Source: JBBSHE01 sp038253325 (GTDB lineage Bacteria > Actinomycetota > Actinomycetes > Propionibacteriales > Nocardioidaceae). Taken from it: a stretch of DNA of 14,216 nucleotides. The DNA lies in contig JBBSHE010000059.1 in NCBI GenBank assembly GCA_038253325.1, positions 1-14,216 of the forward strand, written 5' to 3'. Position numbers and translations under genes: made by a program. The notes below the pieces were generated by a model. It worked only from the letters and a program-made list of their open reading frames with translations, had not been told where the DNA came from and did no database searches. Positions 6,376-13,724 of this stretch are shown piece after piece (within the stretch, counting starts at the first letter, position 1; every line of letters starts with the position of its first letter).

Positions 6376-8208
6376 ATGAGCATGGAGCCACCGAACGGCC
6401 GATCGGGCGCAGACGATCCCGAGGTATCGGTCGGCCAAGGTCGATACCGGCTCGGACACGTTCTCGGCCGCGGAGGGATGGCCGAGGTCCGGCAGGCCGA
6501 CGACCTGCGTCTCGGTCGCGTGGTGGCGGTGAAGCGGCTACGGACCGACCTCGCCGATGACCCGACGTTCCAAGCCAGGTTCCGGCGCGAGGCACAGTCG
6601 GCGGCTGCGCTCAACCATCCGTCGGTCGTCGCGGTCTACGACACGGGCGAGGAGGTGACCGAATCCGGGGAAACCGTCCCGTACATCGTGATGGAGCACG
6701 TCGAGGGCCGCACGCTGCGTGAGATCCTCCGCGAGGGCCGCAAGATCCTGCCCGAACGTGCGCTGCGGATCGTCGCGGAGGTCCTCGGAGCGCTCGACTA
6801 CAGCCACCGCGCCGGGATCATCCACCGCGACATCAAGCCCGCGAACGTGATGATCACTCCGAACGGTGACGTGAAGGTGATGGACTTCGGGATCGCCCGC
6901 GCGATCGCCGACACGTCCTCGGCCATGACCCAGACGGCGGCCGTGGTGGGAACCGCGCAGTACCTCTCCCCGGAACAAGCCCGCGGCGAACAGGTCGACG
7001 CCCGCAGCGACGTCTACTCGACCGGGTGCTTGTTGTACGAGCTGTTGGCTGGCCGCCCTCCGTTCGTCGGCGACTCACCGGTGTCGGTCGCGTACCAGCA
7101 CGTCCGTGAGGAACCGGTGCCACCGTCGCAGATCGAGCCCGTGGTCACGCCGGAGATCGACGCGATCACGATGAAGGCGCTGGTGAAGAATGTCGAGGAG
7201 CGCTATCAGAGCGCAAGCGAGATGCGGACGGACATCGAGCGCGCTCTCGCGGGACGGCCGGTCGAGGCACCCGTCGTCGCGGCGGCCGCCGAGCTCGAGA
7301 CGCAGCCGTTTCTACCGCCGACGCCGGTGCCGGTGCCCGGCATGCAGTCGACAGCGACGACGCCGATCCACCGCTACGACGAGCCGGAGAAGAGCCGCCG
7401 CCGGCTTTACATCGGGCTCGCGATCGCGGCCGCGCTCCTGGTGGCCGCCGCCATCGTCGGAGCGATCCTCTTGCTGTCAGGGGGCAGCTCGACCAAGCAG
7501 GTGACGGTCCCGACCGTGGTCGGTGAGCCGCTCGCAAAGGCCAAGTCGGACCTCGTCGACGCGTCACTGACCGTCGGTCACATCGACATGAAACGCAGCA
7601 CCTCGGTGCCCAAGGGCCAGGTGATGAACCAGTCGGTGCCGCCGAACACCCTGGTCGACGAGAACACTCCCGTCGACCTGACCATCTCGGCCGGAGCCAA
7701 GACCCACGCCGTCCCCGACGTGCGCAACAAGACCCTGGACGCGGCCAGCCAGGAGCTGACCGGGTTGGGCTTCCGGGTCAACCCCATCGCCGACCCACGG
7801 AGCACCGTTCGCCGGAACATCGTCACCAGGACAAACCCCGCAGCCGGAACGACCCAGTCCATCGGCACCGTGATCGACGTCTACTACTCGACGGGCTACG
7901 TCAAGGTCCGCTCGGTCGTCGGGTACACGAAACGCCAGGCAACCGACCTGCTGACGTCCGACGGGTTCAACGTCGTGTCGTCCGACGACGCGACATCGAC
8001 CGCGGCGGCCGGTGTGGTGACCCGACAGGATCCGACCGCCGGCACTCGGCGACCGTACGGGTCGACCATCGTCATCTATGTCTCCCTCGGCCCCACCACG
8101 CCGACGACCACGACGACTCAGACCACGCCAACCACGCCAACCACGCCAACCACGCCAACCATCTCGACACCGACGACCCCGACGCTCTCCACGCCCACCA
8201 CGTCGTGA
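6376..8208 (+). CDS. pknB: PknB, PASTA-domain Ser/Thr protein kinase
   Basis: The protein has 610 residues from ATG 6376, chosen for GAAAGG at 6363-6368 with 7-nt spacing. An ATG at 6349 lacks a ribosome site and would add 9 residues. The kinase domain (about 24-290) has the glycine loop GRGGMAEV (31-38), K53, HRDIKPAN (150-157, D152) and DFG (170-172). The activation-loop threonines T185 and T187 lie in the TQT motif, matching the autophosphorylation pair known in mycobacterial PknB. A juxtamembrane linker (295-340) precedes one membrane helix (about 345-367). Three PASTA repeats (about 374-440, 441-506, 507-572) follow; the mycobacterial protein has four. A Thr/Pro-only tail (573-610) ends the protein. 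It is the last gene of the operon, 28 bp after pbpA, and no pknA is present. Confidence 0.97.
   Translation: MSMEPPNGRSGADDPEVSVGQGRYRLGHVLGRGGMAEVRQADDLRLGRVVAVKRLRTDLADDPTFQARFRREAQSAAALNHPSVVAVYDTGEEVTESGETVPYIVMEHVEGRTLREILREGRKILPERALRIVAEVLGALDYSHRAGIIHRDIKPANVMITPNGDVKVMDFGIARAIADTSSAMTQTAAVVGTAQYLSPEQARGEQVDARSDVYSTGCLLYELLAGRPPFVGDSPVSVAYQHVREEPVPPSQIEPVVTPEIDAITMKALVKNVEERYQSASEMRTDIERALAGRPVEAPVVAAAAELETQPFLPPTPVPVPGMQSTATTPIHRYDEPEKSRRRLYIGLAIAAALLVAAAIVGAILLLSGGSSTKQVTVPTVVGEPLAKAKSDLVDASLTVGHIDMKRSTSVPKGQVMNQSVPPNTLVDENTPVDLTISAGAKTHAVPDVRNKTLDAASQELTGLGFRVNPIADPRSTVRRNIVTRTNPAAGTTQSIGTVIDVYYSTGYVKVRSVVGYTKRQATDLLTSDGFNVVSSDDATSTAAAGVVTRQDPTAGTRRPYGSTIVIYVSLGPTTPTTTTTQTTPTTPTTPTTPTISTPTTPTLSTPTTS
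8122..8160 (+). repeat. 9-bp microsatellite-like repeat (ACCACGCCA) at the 3' end of pknB
   Basis: About four uninterrupted copies of a 9-bp unit encode repeated Thr-Thr-Pro in the extracellular tail of PknB. Slippage by whole units would change tail length without a frameshift. Confidence 0.85.
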
Positions 8209-8219
8209 GGCCACGGTCT

Positions 8220-8233
8220 GGCGGGTCGCCGCC
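8220..8233. terminator. Short GC hairpin between convergent pknB and the DUF881 gene
   Basis: GGCGG at 8220-8224 pairs with CCGCC at 8229-8233 around GTCG, in the 27-bp convergent gap. There is no T-run, so it can only be offered as a weak bidirectional terminator. Confidence 0.3.
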
Positions 8234-8235
8234 CG

Positions 8236-8964
8236 TCAGCTGAGCGGCCTCGCCGATCTCAGCCCGACCGTCCCGGTGAATGCCGGCACGTGCAGGTCCT
8301 GCTGGGAGCGGATCGACCAGCCGAGGTTGTACGGCGGCGCGGTGTACGCCAGGTAGTTCCGCACCTCCGGTGAGTGGTGCAGCCCGGCGTACATCGAGGC
8401 AACATCGCCGACAGCGACGATGCGGTACGGCGGCGCGTACGGAACACCCTGGAGCACGACGGTGTTGCCGACGCACTTCACCCCCGTCGTCGAGACGATC
8501 CGCCGGCTTTGCAGACTGATTCCCTCGGCACCTCCCACCCACAGCGCGTTGATGACGGCTTGCAGGTCCTGCTGGTGGACCACGAGAAAGTTGGGGTCCG
8601 TGCCCCGCGGCGGCTGCTCACCAGGAGGTGCGTCGTCGAGCGTGACCACGAGCCCCGGCCCGGCCAGCGCGACCAGTCCGGCCGGGGTTCGGAGCCGGGA
8701 GATCGCCGCATCGATGCGTCGGGTGCCGATCGAGGTGATCTGGTGCTCGATGGCCTGCACCTGGTTCTCGACCCTGGCGGCCTGCCGGTCGAGATCGGCC
8801 ACCTCCCGGCGTTGCGCATTCACCAGACTGGGCAGGTCGGTGTACCGGCCGCCGCGCAGATCCGTACCGCGGGCGTTCAGCATGCTGGTCATCGCCAGCA
8901 TCCCGGCGAGCGCACACACCAGGGGCACACCGGCGCGCCAGCCCGACCCGTACCGACCTCGCAC
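8236..8964 (-). CDS. DUF881 family membrane-anchored protein
   Basis: The protein has 242 residues. An N-terminal membrane helix (about 12-29) leads to a heptad-like, Gln/Arg/Glu-rich stretch probably forming a coiled coil (about 45-77). The DUF881 domain (about 80-230) contains LAGPGLVVTLDDAP (99-112), DLQAVINALWVGGAEGIS (133-150) and a Tyr-rich C-terminal part. The biochemical role is unknown. Family members (Rv0012-like, YlxX/YlxW relatives) lie next to crgA or division genes, so a divisome-associated role is likely but inferred. The GTG start has GGGAGG at 8969-8974 with a 4-nt spacer. It converges on pknB and is divergent from crgA. No trpG lies between it and pknB, unlike in mycobacteria. 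Confidence 0.9.
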   Translation of the reverse strand: MRGRYGSGWRAGVPLVCALAGMLAMTSMLNARGTDLRGGRYTDLPSLVNAQRREVADLDRQAARVENQVQAIEHQITSIGTRRIDAAISRLRTPAGLVALAGPGLVVTLDDAPPGEQPPRGTDPNFLVVHQQDLQAVINALWVGGAEGISLQSRRIVSTTGVKCVGNTVVLQGVPYAPPYRIVAVGDVASMYAGLHHSPEVRNYLAYTAPPYNLGWSIRSQQDLHVPAFTGTVGLRSARPLS

Positions 8965-9051
8965 CGTGCCTCCCGACGACTCCGACCGCGGTTGCGCGTT
9001 ACGCTAACCGACAGCGACGAAGAAAGCCCAATCGAGCCCAGAGGAGTCATG

Positions 9052-9303
9052 GTGCCCGAGTCACGTCCGCGCAAGAAGCAGACGTTCACTCCGCCGGCTG
9101 CGAAGAAGCCCGTCAGACTGGGCGGAGCACGCTGGGTCGCGCCCGCCATGGTGACCTGCTGGGTCCTCGGCCTGCTGTGGATAGTGGTGTTCTACCTGGT
9201 CGGCGACAACGTCAAGTACTTCCGGGACCTGGGCAGCTGGAACCTCGTGATCGGCATGGGACTGATCGCACTGGGGTTCATCTTCTCGACAAAGTGGGAG
9301 TAA
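9052..9303 (+). CDS. crgA: CrgA, cell division (septation) membrane protein
   Basis: The protein has 83 residues. A basic N-terminus (MPESRPRKKQTFTPP) is followed by two membrane helices (about 29-51 and 64-79) and a very short C-terminus ending in KWE. CrgA proteins interact with FtsZ, FtsQ, FtsI/PbpA and FtsW, and they coordinate septum formation in mycobacteria and Streptomyces. Two starts compete. ATG 9049 sits only 2 nt after GAGGAG (9041-9046). GTG 9052 sits 5 nt after it and reproduces the family start MPxS, so I chose GTG. A TANNNT match, TACGCT at 9000-9005, could be its -10. Its neighbours (DUF881, rhomboid, cyclophilin) match the conserved Streptomyces-like order. Confidence 0.93.
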   Translation: MPESRPRKKQTFTPPAAKKPVRLGGARWVAPAMVTCWVLGLLWIVVFYLVGDNVKYFRDLGSWNLVIGMGLIALGFIFSTKWE

Positions 9304-9350
9304 CGGTTAACGCTCGGGGATCACGAGGTGTCGCTCGGGTGAACTCGGCT

Positions 9351-9362
9351 TACACTGGTGTA
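9351..9362. promoter_or_regulatory. 12-bp palindrome (TACAC-TG-GTGTA)
   Basis: Perfect 5-bp arms surround TG in the gap between convergent crgA and the rhomboid gene. It resembles an operator more than a terminator because it is AT-rich and short, but no adjacent gene starts here. Its function is unknown. Confidence 0.3.
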
Positions 9363-9363
9363 G

Positions 9364-9395
9364 TTCTCCACCCCCTGTGCACAACCTGGGGATAA
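9364..9395. other. Cluster of three DnaA-box-like 9-mers
   Basis: TTCTCCACC lies on the plus strand at 9364-9372. TTGTGCACA (9376-9384) and TTATCCCCA (9387-9395) lie on the minus strand. Against TTGTCCACA/TTATCCACA they match at 7, 8 and 8 of 9 positions. They sit within 32 bp in a gene-free convergent gap. Related clusters in other actinobacteria lie near the origin, so DnaA binding is plausible but inferred. Confidence 0.4.
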
Positions 9396-9410
9396 CTCAC
9401 TGGGTCGCTC

Positions 9411-9430
9411 TGCGTCCACCTGCGTCCACC
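9411..9430. repeat. Perfect 10-bp tandem duplication (TGCGTCCACC)
   Basis: Two identical 10-mers (9411-9420 and 9421-9430) follow the DnaA-box-like cluster in the crgA-rhomboid gap. No function is evident. The sequence GTCCACC overlaps loosely with DnaA-box cores. Confidence 0.7.
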
Positions 9431-9473
9431 GGCTCGGTCGACGAGGCTTGGTGCGGACGTGTGCATCGACCGG

Positions 9474-10394
9474 TCAACCGCTCACCGCGGGCAGCTGGGC
9501 CGTCCGAACGACCGTCGCGAGCACGCAGAGCACGACCAACCCGGCGAACATCGCCGGGTAGCCGATCCTGCGTCGTGCCGCCGGCAGGTACCCGATCCCA
9601 GCACCCATCGCGAGTCCGGCAAGCAGGCCCCCGAGGTGGGCCTGCCAGCTGATGTTCGCGACGGTGAACGTCAGGGCGAGGTTCAGTCCCAAGATCACCA
9701 GCATCTGGCTGATGTCGATGCCCATTCGCAGGGCAAGCACGATCAGGCAGGCGAAGACGCCGAAGATCGCACCCGAAGCGCCCAGCGACGGCGCCCCCGG
9801 ATTCCCGGGGGACCCGGCGGCGCTGAACCAATACACGGCGACGTTGCCGACAAGCCCGCTGACCAGATAGACGGCGAGGTAACGCCACCACCCGAGCAGC
9901 AGCTCCAGCTGAGTTCCCACGATCCACAGCGAGAGCATGTTCAGCAGGATGTGGGTCACCTCGACGTGGGTGAACATCGAGGTGACGAGCTGCCAGTACG
10001 CGCCACCGGCGACCGAGTCGTACGCGCCCGACGGGAACCACGGCAGCTCCCAGAAGCGGCGCAGCCACACGCTCCCCGCACTCGTCGGCGACGGCGATCC
10101 CCCCGTCACGTGAATGAGCACGAAGACGGCGACGTTCAGCGCGATCAACGTGTTGGTGACCCGGCCGGGGTTACGGACGAGCGCTCCGTAGGCCGTCCGC
10201 TTCGGGCGTACGGTCGCACTGCCCTCCTTCACGCAGCTCGGGCACTGGAAACCGACCGACGCAGCGACCATGCAGTCGGGACAGATCGGCCGGCCGCAAC
10301 GCTGGCAGGCGATGTACGTCTCACGGTCGGGATGGCGGTAACAGCGCGGGATCGTCGTACCTCCCGCGGCACCGGCGTACGGTCCGCTCGTCAC
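9474..10394 (-). CDS. Rhomboid family intramembrane serine protease with an N-terminal zinc-binding domain
   Basis: The protein has 306 residues. An N-terminal cysteine-rich zinc-binding region (C18, H21, C30, C33, C38, C41, C51, C54) resembles a B-box/zinc ribbon. A rhomboid core with six or more hydrophobic segments (about 80-295) follows. The active site is visible as HILLN (148-152, with H148 and N152), GASG (205-208, nucleophile S207) and H253 in the WQAHLGG segment, so a catalytic Ser-His dyad is present. It should cleave membrane-protein substrates within the bilayer; none is known. The GTG start is preceded by GGGGGA about 9 nt upstream. It lies 58 bp downstream of the cyclophilin gene and is probably co-transcribed, an order also seen in Streptomyces. 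Confidence 0.94.
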   Translation of the reverse strand: MTSGPYAGAAGGTTIPRCYRHPDRETYIACQRCGRPICPDCMVAASVGFQCPSCVKEGSATVRPKRTAYGALVRNPGRVTNTLIALNVAVFVLIHVTGGSPSPTSAGSVWLRRFWELPWFPSGAYDSVAGGAYWQLVTSMFTHVEVTHILLNMLSLWIVGTQLELLLGWWRYLAVYLVSGLVGNVAVYWFSAAGSPGNPGAPSLGASGAIFGVFACLIVLALRMGIDISQMLVILGLNLALTFTVANISWQAHLGGLLAGLAMGAGIGYLPAARRRIGYPAMFAGLVVLCVLATVVRTAQLPAVSG

Positions 10395-10452
10395 GTCAAC
10401 TCATCCCCCAGCCGTCGAGAGCATGGCAGGGGACCGGTACCTGGACACGTTC

Positions 10453-10983
10453 TCAGCGGCGCTCGATCGCGACCGACTCGATCACCACCGGCTCGACGGG
10501 GCGGTCGGACCGGTCGGTGTCCGAGGTCGCGATCGCGTCGACGACGTCGCGACTCGCCTGATCGGTCACCTCACCGAAAATCGTGTGCCGCCGGTTCAGG
10601 TGCGGTGTCGGTGCGACGGTGATGAAGAACTGCGAGCCGTTGGTGCCAGGGCCCGAGTTGGCCATGGCGAGCAGGTACGGCTCCGAGAACGTCAGATCAG
10701 GGTGGAACTCGTCCTTGAACCGGTAGCCCGGTCCACCCCGACCATCACCGTCGGGGCAGCCGCCCTGGAGCATGAAACCGTCGATGACGCGGTGGAACGT
10801 CAGTCCGTCGTAGAACGGGCGGGTGACGGTCTCGCCCGTCTTCGAGTCCTTGAACTCCTTCGTTCCCTCGGCAAGGCCGACGAAGTTCTCGACCGTCCTC
10901 GGTGCCTGGTTGCCGAACAGCTCGATCGCGACGTCACCGCGGTTGGTCTTCAAGGTGGCGAACAGCTGGTGTTGGTCGGCCAC
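10453..10983 (-). CDS. ppiA: Cyclophilin-type peptidyl-prolyl cis-trans isomerase
   Basis: This 176-residue cytosolic cyclophilin domain has no signal peptide. Visible active-site elements are FHRVIDGFMLQGG (63-75, with catalytic R65 and Q73) and MANSGPGTNGSQFFIT (107-122). HLNRRHTIFGEV (128-139) is the segment where human CypA has its cyclosporin-contacting Trp; here that position is His. It catalyses Xaa-Pro isomerisation during protein folding. I chose the GTG at 10983 because AGAAGGG (10991-10997) lies 7 nt upstream and translation begins MADQHQLFATLKTNRGDV as in the family. The frame stays open far upstream but without homology. It is divergent from the gene at 11182 and upstream of the rhomboid gene. 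Confidence 0.95.
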   Translation of the reverse strand: MADQHQLFATLKTNRGDVAIELFGNQAPRTVENFVGLAEGTKEFKDSKTGETVTRPFYDGLTFHRVIDGFMLQGGCPDGDGRGGPGYRFKDEFHPDLTFSEPYLLAMANSGPGTNGSQFFITVAPTPHLNRRHTIFGEVTDQASRDVVDAIATSDTDRSDRPVEPVVIESVAIERR

Positions 10984-11181
10984 GGGCCTGCCCTTCTGGT
11001 AGTCGTACCGGCGCCTCGCTACCGCGACGCGCCAAGCCGCGTGCGGCCGTGCGACCATCTTGCCATGCGGCCACCGGTCGGCTGCTGCCCGCGCGGCTCG
11101 GACCACGGGATGGTAGAACAAGACGCAGGACACTGCGAACCGCTGGCGCCGCGAGCGGCCCGACAGGGGAGAAGGACACCA

Positions 11182-11700
11182 ATGGTTTCGTTCACCAGAA
11201 CAAAGAAACAAGCCGGAAAGAAGGGTTCCACGGCGGCCGCCGCGGTCCAGGATGCCGCCGGGAGCACCTGGGAGAAGGTGACGCCCGCCGCGGAGAGCGC
11301 GTGGGCAAGGGTGGCTCCGGTGGCAGAGGACGCGTACGGGAAGGTGTCCGAAGCCGTCGTACCGGCCGTGCAGGACGCCCGCGCCAAGGTCGCCCCGCTG
11401 GCCGGACAGGCGTTGCGGGAGAGCAGGCGCCACGGACGCAAGGCGGCCGTGAAGCTGGGTGTGGTCGAGGAGCCGAAGAAGCGCCACCGGCTCCGCAAGT
11501 TCCTCGCGTTGGTGGGGCTAGCGGGGCTCGGTGCGTACGTCTACAAGAAGTTTGCCGACGACAGTGGCGCGGGTGGCGGCGCGTACTCACCGACCCGCAA
11601 CGAAACCGCACCGACGGCTCCGTTCCCGTCGAAGGAGACCGTGGAATCGACCACCCCGACGACACCCGATAACCCGGTCCAACAGACGGACGTCGGCTGA
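11182..11700 (+). CDS. Hypothetical basic Ala/Lys-rich protein with a short C-terminal hydrophobic segment (DUF5324-like context)
   Basis: The 172-residue protein starts at an ATG with AAGGA 5 nt upstream. Residues 1-15 are very basic. Residues 17-80 contain several similar helical 11-13-residue segments of the form AxxxWxKVxPxAExA (e.g. around 27-38, 39-50 and 52-72), suggesting an amphipathic helical repeat. A second basic patch (82-107, with KKRHRLRK) is followed by a borderline membrane helix (about 107-121). The tail (127-172) is Gly then Thr/Pro-rich. I do not recognise a function. Streptomyces encodes an analogous Ala/Lys-rich DUF5324 protein beside its cyclophilin gene, so this may be a divergent relative. 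Amphipathic repeats plus basic patches could associate with membrane or nucleic acid; that is inference. Confidence 0.8.
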   Translation: MVSFTRTKKQAGKKGSTAAAAVQDAAGSTWEKVTPAAESAWARVAPVAEDAYGKVSEAVVPAVQDARAKVAPLAGQALRESRRHGRKAAVKLGVVEEPKKRHRLRKFLALVGLAGLGAYVYKKFADDSGAGGGAYSPTRNETAPTAPFPSKETVESTTPTTPDNPVQQTDVG

Positions 11701-11704
11701 TCCC

Positions 11705-11720
11705 GACCGGATGGCCGGTC
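11705..11720. terminator. Hairpin between convergent genes (candidate bidirectional terminator)
   Basis: GACCGG (11705-11710) pairs perfectly with CCGGTC (11715-11720) around ATGG, directly after the stop of the plus-strand gene and before the end of the opposing DUF3817 gene. A further CCGGTC at 11727-11732 offers an alternative partner. No U-tract follows, as is common in actinobacteria. Confidence 0.5.
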
Positions 11721-11730
11721 CGGCAACCGG

Positions 11731-12075
11731 TCAGGTGAGAACTCGCTCGTCGGCCATCTGCTCGCGCACCCGCCGGGTCGCCAGCCGTTCTCCGAGGAAG
11801 CTGAGGATCGGCACGGTGCCGAGCACGAGCACCAAAGCTGCGAACGGCAGCGGGAACCTCGCCCGAAACGCGAGATGGGCGGCGACGAGCAGGAATCCCA
11901 TGTAGAGGAACCCGTGGGTGATGCCGAGGTACTCCGTGATCCACCTGCCCAGATGCTGGAGGTCGGTGCCGTCGGCTGCGAGGTACTTCAGCGGCACCCC
12001 GATCAAGATCAGGATGATCAGCAGCACGCCGATGACGTAGGCCATCACCCGGTAGCGCAGCAGGGCACCCTTCAC
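11731..12075 (-). CDS. DUF3817 family small integral membrane protein
   Basis: The protein has 114 residues with three hydrophobic segments (about 10-32, 50-70 and 76-96). It matches the DUF3817 pattern: an RYRVMAYVIGVLL start, THGFLYMGFLLVAAHL in the middle and a GTVPILSFLGERLATRRV end. No biochemical function is established. In actinobacteria the family is often found next to SURF1, as here, with only 10 bp between the SURF1 stop and this GTG. The two are therefore very likely co-transcribed, and a link to respiratory-enzyme assembly is an inference from position. A start at Met11 is possible but would cut into the first helix. Confidence 0.88.
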   Translation of the reverse strand: MKGALLRYRVMAYVIGVLLIILILIGVPLKYLAADGTDLQHLGRWITEYLGITHGFLYMGFLLVAAHLAFRARFPLPFAALVLVLGTVPILSFLGERLATRRVREQMADERVLT

Positions 12076-12085
12076 CGCACGGACG

Positions 12086-12793
12086 CTATCTCACGTTGCC
12101 GGCGGCCCGACCGGTGCCCGCTTCCCGGATCACCCGCCACGCCATGAAGACCACGAAGGCCGCAAACACCCACCACTGGGTCGCGTAAAGCAGGTTGCGC
12201 AGGCCCGCGAACCGCGACGGCGAAGGAGGTTGGGCCGGGACCGGACTGAGCTGGGAGGCGGGATCAGACGAGGTCAGCACGACATAACCGTCGTACAGGT
12301 CCATCGGAAAGGTGTTGACGAGCGCGCTGATCCGGATGCCTTCCGTGCGCCCGTCGACCCCGGGTGGGCCGCCGACGCCCGATGGCGGCTCGAGGACACC
12401 GGTCACCTTCACCGTCCCGGAGGGGACGTCGGCACCGCCACCGACAACGGAGGCCTCACCACGGACGATCAGGACAGCGGACCCACTCGGTGTCACCAGC
12501 GGCGTTGTCACCGCGTAGTCGCCCGACCGAGACGCGAGTCCAGCCACCCAGAGCTGGTGAGCGCTCCGATACGTGCCGACGACGGTGACCGGGTGGCCAA
12601 CCCCGTTCGACGGAAATCCCGCATCCGGGCCGAGAACAGTGTCGAGCGCCACCGGTGATAGGTGTTCGAGACGGAGGCTCTCGCTCTGCTGCTTGTCGTC
12701 GTAGACCCCGAGCTGCCACAAGCCGAGCCACGCCATCACGGCGACCGCGGCGAAAGCGACCGCCGCCACTCCCAGCCGTTGCAGGGCCCGCAT
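12086..12793 (-). CDS. SURF1 family cytochrome oxidase assembly protein
   Basis: The protein has 235 residues with the family topology of two terminal membrane helices (about 7-27 and 205-222) and a large extracytoplasmic domain between. SURF1 marks are GLWQL (24-28), VLIVRGEA (107-114) and LRNLLYATQWWVFA (198-211). SURF1 proteins help insert or deliver heme a during aa3-type cytochrome c oxidase assembly. The ATG has no ribosome site; instead TAGTCT (12800-12805, minus strand) lies just 6 nt upstream, so a leaderless transcript is possible. Otherwise it would be read through from the oxidoreductase gene 22 bp upstream. Sequence between the motifs is divergent, with Gly/Pro-rich loops (115-150). 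Confidence 0.92.
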   Translation of the reverse strand: MRALQRLGVAAVAFAAVAVMAWLGLWQLGVYDDKQQSESLRLEHLSPVALDTVLGPDAGFPSNGVGHPVTVVGTYRSAHQLWVAGLASRSGDYAVTTPLVTPSGSAVLIVRGEASVVGGGADVPSGTVKVTGVLEPPSGVGGPPGVDGRTEGIRISALVNTFPMDLYDGYVVLTSSDPASQLSPVPAQPPSPSRFAGLRNLLYATQWWVFAAFVVFMAWRVIREAGTGRAAGNVR

Positions 12794-12815
12794 GACTCGA
12801 GACTATGCCGACCGG

Positions 12816-13724
12816 TCAGGGGAGGAGGACGACCTTGCCGCGCACATGGCCGGTCTCGAGCAGCTCGTGCGCCTGGACGGCCGCCGCCAATGGGAATGTG
12901 GCTGCGATCTCGACCAGCAGATCTCCTTTCGACGCTCTGCCGGCAAGCTGTTCGAGCACGTCGACGGTCTGGTCCTGTGCTGTCCCGTACGACACCCGCA
13001 CGCCGAGCGCATCCGCGGCCGGGTCGGCGATCGTCACGATCCGGTTCGTGCCGCCGCGCAGCTCGATCGCATCCGGCAACCCCCCTCGACCCGCGACGTC
13101 GAAGACCGCGTCGACTCCTCGGGGCGCAGCTGCTCGGACCCGGTCGACCAGACCAGATCCGTAAGCAACCGGGATCGCGCCGAGCTGGCGGAGAAACTCA
13201 TGGTTGCCGTCGCTCGCGGTTCCCAGGACCGTGGCACCGCGACGAGCGGCGAGCTGGACAGCAAAGCTACCGACGCCTCCCGCGGCGCCGTTGACGAGGA
13301 CGGTGTCGGCTCCGCCGACCTCGAGCAGATCCAAGCCGCGCAGCGCCGCCTCACCCGACGTCGGCAACGCCGCCGCGGCGGCCCAGTCGAGGACGGCCGG
13401 CTTCGGCGCCGCCCGAGTCGCCAGCGCGTACTCGGCGTACGAGCCGGTGTCGGCCCACCCGAAGACCTCGTCTCCCCTGCGCAGGTTCTCGACTCCCTGT
13501 CCAACCGCGTCGACGACCCCCGCGACGTCTCCACCGGGTGTGCTCGGCAAAGCCGTCCGGAACACCTGCTCCATCGCGCCGGATCGGACCTTGGCGTCAA
13601 ACGGGTTCACGCCTGCAGCGCGGACGACGACTCGGACCTGACCCGGTCCCGGCTCCGGAAGCCGGCGCTCGCGCAGCTCGAGGACGTCAGGGCCACCGAA
13701 CCGGTCAAACACGATCGCGTACAT
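12816..13724 (-). CDS. Zinc-independent quinone oxidoreductase-like MDR family protein (NADP-dependent)
   Basis: The protein has 302 residues. A GroES-like N-terminal fold (about 1-120), with MYAIVFDRFGGPDVLEL and AAGVNPFDAKVRSGA, is followed by a Rossmann domain (about 125-260) with the dinucleotide motif AAGGVG (147-152) and a short C-terminal part. The Cys/His ligands of zinc alcohol dehydrogenases are absent, which points to the quinone oxidoreductase / zeta-crystallin branch using NADPH. The natural substrate cannot be told. The ATG has GGAG 7 nt upstream; an upstream extension in the same frame is not family-like. It is divergent from padR, a common arrangement in which the regulator controls its neighbour, though here a hairpin element lies between them. 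Confidence 0.93.
   Translation of the reverse strand: MYAIVFDRFGGPDVLELRERRLPEPGPGQVRVVVRAAGVNPFDAKVRSGAMEQVFRTALPSTPGGDVAGVVDAVGQGVENLRRGDEVFGWADTGSYAEYALATRAAPKPAVLDWAAAAALPTSGEAALRGLDLLEVGGADTVLVNGAAGGVGSFAVQLAARRGATVLGTASDGNHEFLRQLGAIPVAYGSGLVDRVRAAAPRGVDAVFDVAGRGGLPDAIELRGGTNRIVTIADPAADALGVRVSYGTAQDQTVDVLEQLAGRASKGDLLVEIAATFPLAAAVQAHELLETGHVRGKVVLLP

Noticed and set aside
8374..9048. Long in-frame extension upstream of crgA
   Set aside because: It is antisense to the DUF881 gene and unlike CrgA. A ribosome site at 9041-9046 marks the real start.
10984..11487. Upstream extension of the cyclophilin frame
   Set aside because: It overlaps the divergent gene at 11182, has no homology, and GTG 10983 with AGAAGGG fits the family start.
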